From contig CANKTP010000014.1 of the NCBI GenBank assembly GCA_947486375.1, positions 1-35,307 of the forward strand: DNA of 35,307 nt. Direction: 5' to 3'. Source of the stretch: Candidatus Hydrogenedentota bacterium. GTDB taxonomy: Bacteria > Hydrogenedentota > Hydrogenedentia > Hydrogenedentales > GCA-2746185. The notes beneath the pieces were generated by a model that was not told the origin of the DNA, searched no databases, and was given only the letters and a program-made list of their open reading frames with translations. Positions 32,037 to 35,307 of this stretch are shown here, piece by piece. The first letter of the stretch is position 1, and the number at the start of each line of letters is the position of its first letter. Both the position numbers and the translations under genes were made by a program.

Positions 32037-33380
32037 TCAATCCGTCAAGTCACCGAACTCGCCCGGGGCGTTTCGTAGGCGCCGCTCCAAATCCGAGACG
32101 GCGGTAAAATACCACGCGCGCCCTATTTTAGTTTTTTCCAACAGTCCGCGCCCGCCCAGGTCGAGGAGATCTGCCCGGGCTGTTTGCTTGACGACATCGT
32201 GGCTATGGCGATGCGACTCGACGCTGTAGTGCTGTCCGGGATGCCGCAAGGCGTGGCCAATCAAGGCGCGTTGCCGATGATTTAACACGCGCGTTCCCTT
32301 CAGTCTCGAAACGAGGGCCTGGACCTCGCGGCCTTTCCGGTCGAGGTACTCGTGAAGCGCGCCCATCGCCTCGTGGATGACATCGAGTTGATGCACGATG
32401 AAATAGGTCAAGTCATTGTCGTCGGACTCGGTGTAGAGGTAGGCAAGGCTGTAATTTCTTCTCGATCGCAGCAGTATCCGCGATATCGAGATGTATTCGA
32501 AGAGCCAATATCCATGCCGGAGCATGCTCCAATAGAACAACGCCCGCGCCGTCCTGCCGTTTCCATCCACGAAGGGATGATCGTAGGCGAGCCAAAAATG
32601 GACGACGATCGCGCGAATGGCCGGATGCACGAAATGCCCGGGCGTGTCCCCGTTTGCGAAGGCGCAGAGTTTCTCGATACGCGGGCCCAGGCTCGCCGGG
32701 CTCGGAGGAACATGGAACAGCTCCCCGTTTTCATCGACCACCGCGATGTCGCCGTCTTCCGCCGTTCGAAAACGCCCCTCGGCGGTGGCGTCTCGAAGGG
32801 TGTCATGCGTCACCATCTGGTGGATGTCGAGGAGCAATCCCAGCGTCAGCGGTTGGTCCTTGATGCCACGCAGGCGTCTCATGGTCCGATAGTTGTTCAC
32901 GATCATCTGTTCGCTACGATCGCGGGCGGGCCGTCCGGTTCGCAGCATGTCCTTGGCGATCTGGCTTGTCGTCGCCGCGCCCTCGAGTTGGCTCGAGGTG
33001 ATCGCTTCCTCCATGAGCGAACTCACATAATACCGTTCTTGGGTCTCGGGGTTCGTGATGGGATCGGGGGTTGAAACGGTCCCACCCGCGCCCAAGTCAA
33101 TTCGATGGAGGCGTTCCGGTATGTTCGCGCCCTCGGTGTACACGAAGGGCCTCCCTTGGGTATCCTCCAAGGGTATTTGTTGGTAGGCCCCCGAGCGATG
33201 AAGCTTCAACGCGAACCACCATTCCTCGTGGGACAGGTCCCCCGGCGGTGGGTGGCGACGAAGCTTGTCCCAGTGGAGATACGCGCTCCGATGATCCGGT
33301 ACCATGGCCGCGATTTGCTGGAAGCGTTCCGGGCTCGGGATGTGGCGATGGAGTGATGGAGGTTTTTGTGGTTTTCTCAT
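32037..33380 (-). CDS. Fic family protein (AMPylator) with wHTH-like C-terminus
   Basis: A 447-residue Fic protein. Catalytic motif HPFVDGNGRTAR begins at His268 and is complete. An N-terminal Fic_N part carries the inhibitory helix: SSLMEEAITSSQLEGA with the S-x-x-x-E-G pattern, so the enzyme is class II (intramolecular inhibition). The C-terminus (LNHRQRALIGHALRHPGQHY followed by SVESHRHSHDVVKQTARADL and LDLGGRGLLEKTKIGRAWYF) looks like a winged helix-turn-helix, so the protein may bind DNA. Such proteins transfer AMP to targets such as gyrase. Start ATG 33380 has GGAG 9 bases upstream. It diverges from the beta-lactamase-type gene across palindromes (33402-33488). Confidence 0.9.
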   Translation of the reverse strand: MRKPQKPPSLHRHIPSPERFQQIAAMVPDHRSAYLHWDKLRRHPPPGDLSHEEWWFALKLHRSGAYQQIPLEDTQGRPFVYTEGANIPERLHRIDLGAGGTVSTPDPITNPETQERYYVSSLMEEAITSSQLEGAATTSQIAKDMLRTGRPARDRSEQMIVNNYRTMRRLRGIKDQPLTLGLLLDIHQMVTHDTLRDATAEGRFRTAEDGDIAVVDENGELFHVPPSPASLGPRIEKLCAFANGDTPGHFVHPAIRAIVVHFWLAYDHPFVDGNGRTARALFYWSMLRHGYWLFEYISISRILLRSRRNYSLAYLYTESDDNDLTYFIVHQLDVIHEAMGALHEYLDRKGREVQALVSRLKGTRVLNHRQRALIGHALRHPGQHYSVESHRHSHDVVKQTARADLLDLGGRGLLEKTKIGRAWYFTAVSDLERRLRNAPGEFGDLTD

Positions 33381-33400
33381 GTCTTTTGGCTCCAAGGGAT

Positions 33401-33429
33401 ATGCTAATCGAATTGCTAGCAAGTGTCAA
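33401..33429 (-). promoter_or_regulatory. promoter of the Fic gene
   Basis: On the minus strand TTGACA (33429-33424), a 17-base spacer and TAGCAT (33406-33401). The spacer contains the palindrome TTGCTAGCAA (33413-33422), and TGCTAA half-sites flank the hexamers. Confidence 0.7.
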
Positions 33430-33488
33430 ATTAGCACTTCGTGGAGAATGTGGCATCGGTATTTGATCTGGCAATTGCTAATTTAGCA
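33402..33488. promoter_or_regulatory. cluster of TGCTAA/TTAGCA operator-like palindromes
   Basis: Five occurrences of one motif in 87 bases: TGCTAAT at 33402-33408, TTGCTAGCAA at 33413-33422, ATTAGCA at 33430-33436 and the 13-base palindrome TGCTAATTTAGCA at 33476-33488 (two half-sites). The first and third sites form an inverted pair around the second. They cover the Fic -10, spacer and -35 and the -35 of the opposite promoter. Best read as operators of a repressor, possibly the Fic protein itself through its C-terminal wHTH. Confidence 0.7.
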
Positions 33489-33511
33489 TTTACTAACACT
33501 TAATTTATACT
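33483..33511 (+). promoter_or_regulatory. possible promoter of the beta-lactamase-type gene
   Basis: TTAGCA (33483-33488), 17-base spacer, TATACT (33506-33511), 48 bases before the ATG at 33559. Its -35 is the right half of the operator palindrome TGCTAATTTAGCA. Confidence 0.55.
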
Positions 33512-33558
33512 TACTTAACCGTTGTTTATGAAACGCTTTACATCAAAAGGACTATTCC

Positions 33559-34635
33559 ATGTCATGCAAGATCAGCAAAAAACGTGCGCTCCTGCTTCTG
33601 CTTAGCCTATGTTTGCCCCTCCCCGCCTTCGCCGACCGTGCCCGAGAAATCGACGCGCTCGTCCAGGACCATTTCGCGAAGGGCCGCATCCACGGTTCGG
33701 TGCTCGTCGCGGAGAAGGGGCAGGTCGTCTACAAGGGCGGCGTGGGGATGGCGGACATCGAGTGGGGCGTTCCGAACGCTCCGGACACGAAGTTCCGGCT
33801 CGGGTCGATCACGAAGCAATTCACGGCGGCGCTGATCATGCAACTGGTCGAGCAAGGCAAGGTCGCCCTCGACGTGCCGATCACGACCTACCTCACGGAT
33901 TACCGGAAGGAAACGGGCGACAAGGTGACGGTCCACCACCTGCTGACCCACACCTCGGGCATCCCGAGTTACACCTCCGAGCCGAAATTCATGGAGGAGG
34001 TGAGCCGCGACCCCTATACGGTGCCGGACTTTGTCGCGAAGCATTGCAGCGGGGACCTCGAGTTCGAGCCGGGCTCGACGTGGCGCTACGACAACTCGGG
34101 ATATTTCCTGCTCGGCGCGATCATCGAGATAGTGACCGGCGGTACCTACGAGGAGGCCTTGCGGAAGATGCTCGATGCCTGTGGCATGGCGGACTCGGGC
34201 TACGACCGGCACGAGCCCATCCTGCCAAAACGGGCCGAGGGATATGAACGGAAGGACAAGGCCCTTGTGAACGCGGGCTATCTCGACATGGGCCTGCCCT
34301 ATGCGGCGGGCTCGATGTATTCCACGGTTGAGGACCTCTACAAGTGGGACCGCGCGCTCTACACGGACTCGCTACTCACGGCGGCGTCGAAGGGAACCAT
34401 GTTCACCGATCATAAGGATGGGTACGGATACGGGTGGTCAGTCAAGCCGATGAAGGTCAAGGGCGTGGACAAGGAAGTGCGCACGGTGAGCCATGGCGGC
34501 GGCATCAACGGGTTCAACACGCTCATCACGCGCGACATCGAAAACGAGAACTTGGTGGTCGTGCTGAACAACGCGGTCCCCTCAAATAGCGAGAGCTTGA
34601 CGCGCGAGGTGTTCGAGTTGCTGTACGCGGAGTAG
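33559..34635 (+). CDS. exported class C beta-lactamase-type serine hydrolase
   Basis: A 358-residue protein with a signal peptide (residues 1-25, cleavage after AFA). Active-site motifs of the class C/EstB/DD-peptidase superfamily are Ser83-x-x-Lys86 in LGSITKQFTA, Tyr176-x-Asn178 in WRYDNSGY, and His311-Gly-Gly in TVSHGGGINGF. LLTHTSGIPSY is the usual block between the first two. Most such proteins are esterases or D-aminopeptidases; true beta-lactamase activity cannot be claimed. AAGGA precedes the ATG by 9 bases. The gene diverges from Fic and shares the palindrome region with it. Confidence 0.92.
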   Translation: MSCKISKKRALLLLLSLCLPLPAFADRAREIDALVQDHFAKGRIHGSVLVAEKGQVVYKGGVGMADIEWGVPNAPDTKFRLGSITKQFTAALIMQLVEQGKVALDVPITTYLTDYRKETGDKVTVHHLLTHTSGIPSYTSEPKFMEEVSRDPYTVPDFVAKHCSGDLEFEPGSTWRYDNSGYFLLGAIIEIVTGGTYEEALRKMLDACGMADSGYDRHEPILPKRAEGYERKDKALVNAGYLDMGLPYAAGSMYSTVEDLYKWDRALYTDSLLTAASKGTMFTDHKDGYGYGWSVKPMKVKGVDKEVRTVSHGGGINGFNTLITRDIENENLVVVLNNAVPSNSESLTREVFELLYAE

Positions 34636-34814
34636 CCGCTCGCCGTACCCGTGGGTGGCGAGAATAGGAGGTTGGACTGAAAATAGGCCGAAGGATGGGA
34701 AATCCGCTCGAGTGGCGAGCACTCATAACTCCTTATAAATCAAACGGTTGAATCTAATTCTATATCTCATGGCAGCAGGCGGATTCGGCCCCAACCTCGC
34801 AAGCCATAAGTTGC

Positions 34815-34843
34815 TTGACAAAAAAATGGATAAGTGATAGTTT
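34815..34843 (+). promoter_or_regulatory. possible promoter of an unannotated transcript
   Basis: Perfect TTGACA (34815-34820), 17 bases, TAGTTT (34838-34843), with a GATAGT alternative at shorter spacing. No gene start follows within 300 bases other than the prepilin at 35178. Confidence 0.3.
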
Positions 34844-35108
34844 CATGGAGGCATGCAAGAAGATTGGGTGCGGGCAGCTTAACGGGTTGCAGTGTCGCCT
34901 TCGGTGGGCGGCATTCGCCTCGGGTTCCCCATTCGGTAGGAAAGGAGCGTAGTCCGTGCTGCATGTTCGCCGTGGAACGGCGGACGAGGAACATGACCGG
35001 GTTCCGTAAGTAATCCCGACGTAGATTCCCATGCCTAGGCTCCTCTTGCATACTCATCGCCGAATCATGAAATCATACCCTTCGTATCTTCGCATGGTCG
35101 GCGGTGGA

Positions 35109-35142
35109 ATCGTTTGATTCGCAGTTTGAATATCGTTTGATA
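35109..35142 (+). repeat. two direct repeats ATCGTTTGAT, 22 bases apart
   Basis: AATCGTTTGATT (35109-35120) and TATCGTTTGATA (35131-35142) share the core ATCGTTTGAT; the spacing of 22 bases is two helical turns. A TTTGAAT/ATTCAA inverted repeat overlaps the second. Position 36-69 bases before the prepilin ATG suggests a regulator site. Confidence 0.5.
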
Positions 35143-35177
35143 CCGAATTCAACCATCGAACACAGGAGTTTTACAAG

Positions 35178-35307
35178 ATGAAATCCAAGAAAGGGTTTAC
35201 CCTGATCGAGCTGCTGGTGGTTATCGCCATCATCGGCATCCTCGCGGCCATCCTGCTGCCGGCGCTTGCACGCGCCCGTGAAGCGGCGCGCCGCGCGTCC
35301 TGCGCGA
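35178..35307 (+). CDS. type IV prepilin-like protein, N-terminus (partial)
   Basis: The first 43 codons of a protein with a type IV prepilin leader: MKSKKG, cut before Phe, then [20 protein letters not shown] with the Glu at mature position 5, and [16 protein letters not shown]. This start is typical of the abundant DUF1559/H-X9-DG pseudopilin-like proteins of Planctomycetota, Lentisphaerota and Hydrogenedentota. The Cys of RRASC is part of that pattern. AGGAG lies 9 bases upstream of the ATG. The gene runs off the right edge, so the C-terminal domain, which would confirm the family, is not seen. Confidence 0.9.
   Translation, partial: MKSKKGFTLIELLVVIAIIGILAAILLPALARAREAARRASCA

Larger units (their letters stand above)
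34636..35177. other. 542-bp gap without a recognised gene
   Basis: I find no convincing protein or known RNA. A strong -35 is followed by a weak -10 at 34815-34843, and GC-rich sequence with small hairpins (for example GCCGTGGAACGGC near 34968) runs from about 34860 to 35010. A 35-codon frame at 34845-34952 has no ribosome site. The last part (35109-35142) has two direct repeats before the prepilin. The stretch could encode a non-coding RNA or be relic DNA. Confidence 0.4.

Noticed and set aside
34845-34952. A 35-codon frame after the possible promoter at 34815
   Set aside because: No ribosome site, the start lies at or before the expected transcript start, and the composition is not protein-like.
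34767-35057. A 96-codon minus-strand frame in the last gap
   Set aside because: No ribosome site, no domain, and the sequence runs through hairpins; insufficient evidence.
1-35307. CRISPR arrays, tRNA or rRNA genes
   Set aside because: No regularly spaced direct repeats of CRISPR size, no cloverleaf with a T-loop motif, and no rRNA core sequence was seen on reading either strand.

Overview
The window reads as one contig of a GC-rich, gene-dense bacterial chromosome. No rRNA, tRNA or CRISPR is visible. A planctomycete-type cytochrome (PSCyt1-DUF1549-DUF1553) at 30032-31957, a type IV prepilin N-terminus of the kind used by the H-X9-DG/DUF1559 proteins at the right edge, small lipoproteins and many paralogous pairs point to the PVC superphylum or a neighbouring lineage such as Hydrogenedentota. 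This is inference from gene content; no marker gene is present.

Left part (1-8.3 kb): the tail of one gene overlaps a four-helix membrane protein; then an AGE-family sugar 2-epimerase, a TerC/Alx-type membrane protein, a CPBP (CAAX-type) intramembrane protease, and a ppc-hotdog thioesterase pair joined by a one-base stop/start overlap. Two decayed copies of the 3' end of that thioesterase lie at 2157-2300 and 3650-3782.

Middle (8.4-19.3 kb): an MFS transporter, an RNase D-like exonuclease, two tandem DUF1569/DinB-like proteins, a purine block (stand-alone IMP cyclohydrolase domain plus purD), a secreted nucleotide-pyrophosphatase/phosphodiesterase, an unannotated 55-residue lipoprotein, a small unknown protein, and a Ski2-like helicase that carries an OmpR/PhoB-type winged helix at its C-terminus.

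Right part (19.4-35.3 kb): two tandem membrane proteins with a PH-like core, a small exported protein, an AbrB-PIN toxin-antitoxin pair, a sulfotransferase, an unrecognised two-gene cassette with its own promoter (23370-24151), an acyl-CoA carboxyltransferase, DUF4202, an S9 peptidase fused to a formylglycine-generating-enzyme-like domain, a PtsN-like EIIA protein, the planctomycete cytochrome, a Fic protein and a class C beta-lactamase-type hydrolase that diverge from a shared palindrome-rich region, and the prepilin.

The most striking non-coding feature is a family of short inverted-repeat elements (core GGGACAGTCACCTATT). Two nearly identical 128-129 bp copies with perfect 30-bp arms sit between convergent genes and supply or touch the stop codons of the flanking genes. 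One copy contains what looks like the start of a REP-associated transposase. A longer relative (4722-4962) and two solitary ends (2137, 14023) are also present. Three micro-repeats with a strict 9-bp register are also seen.
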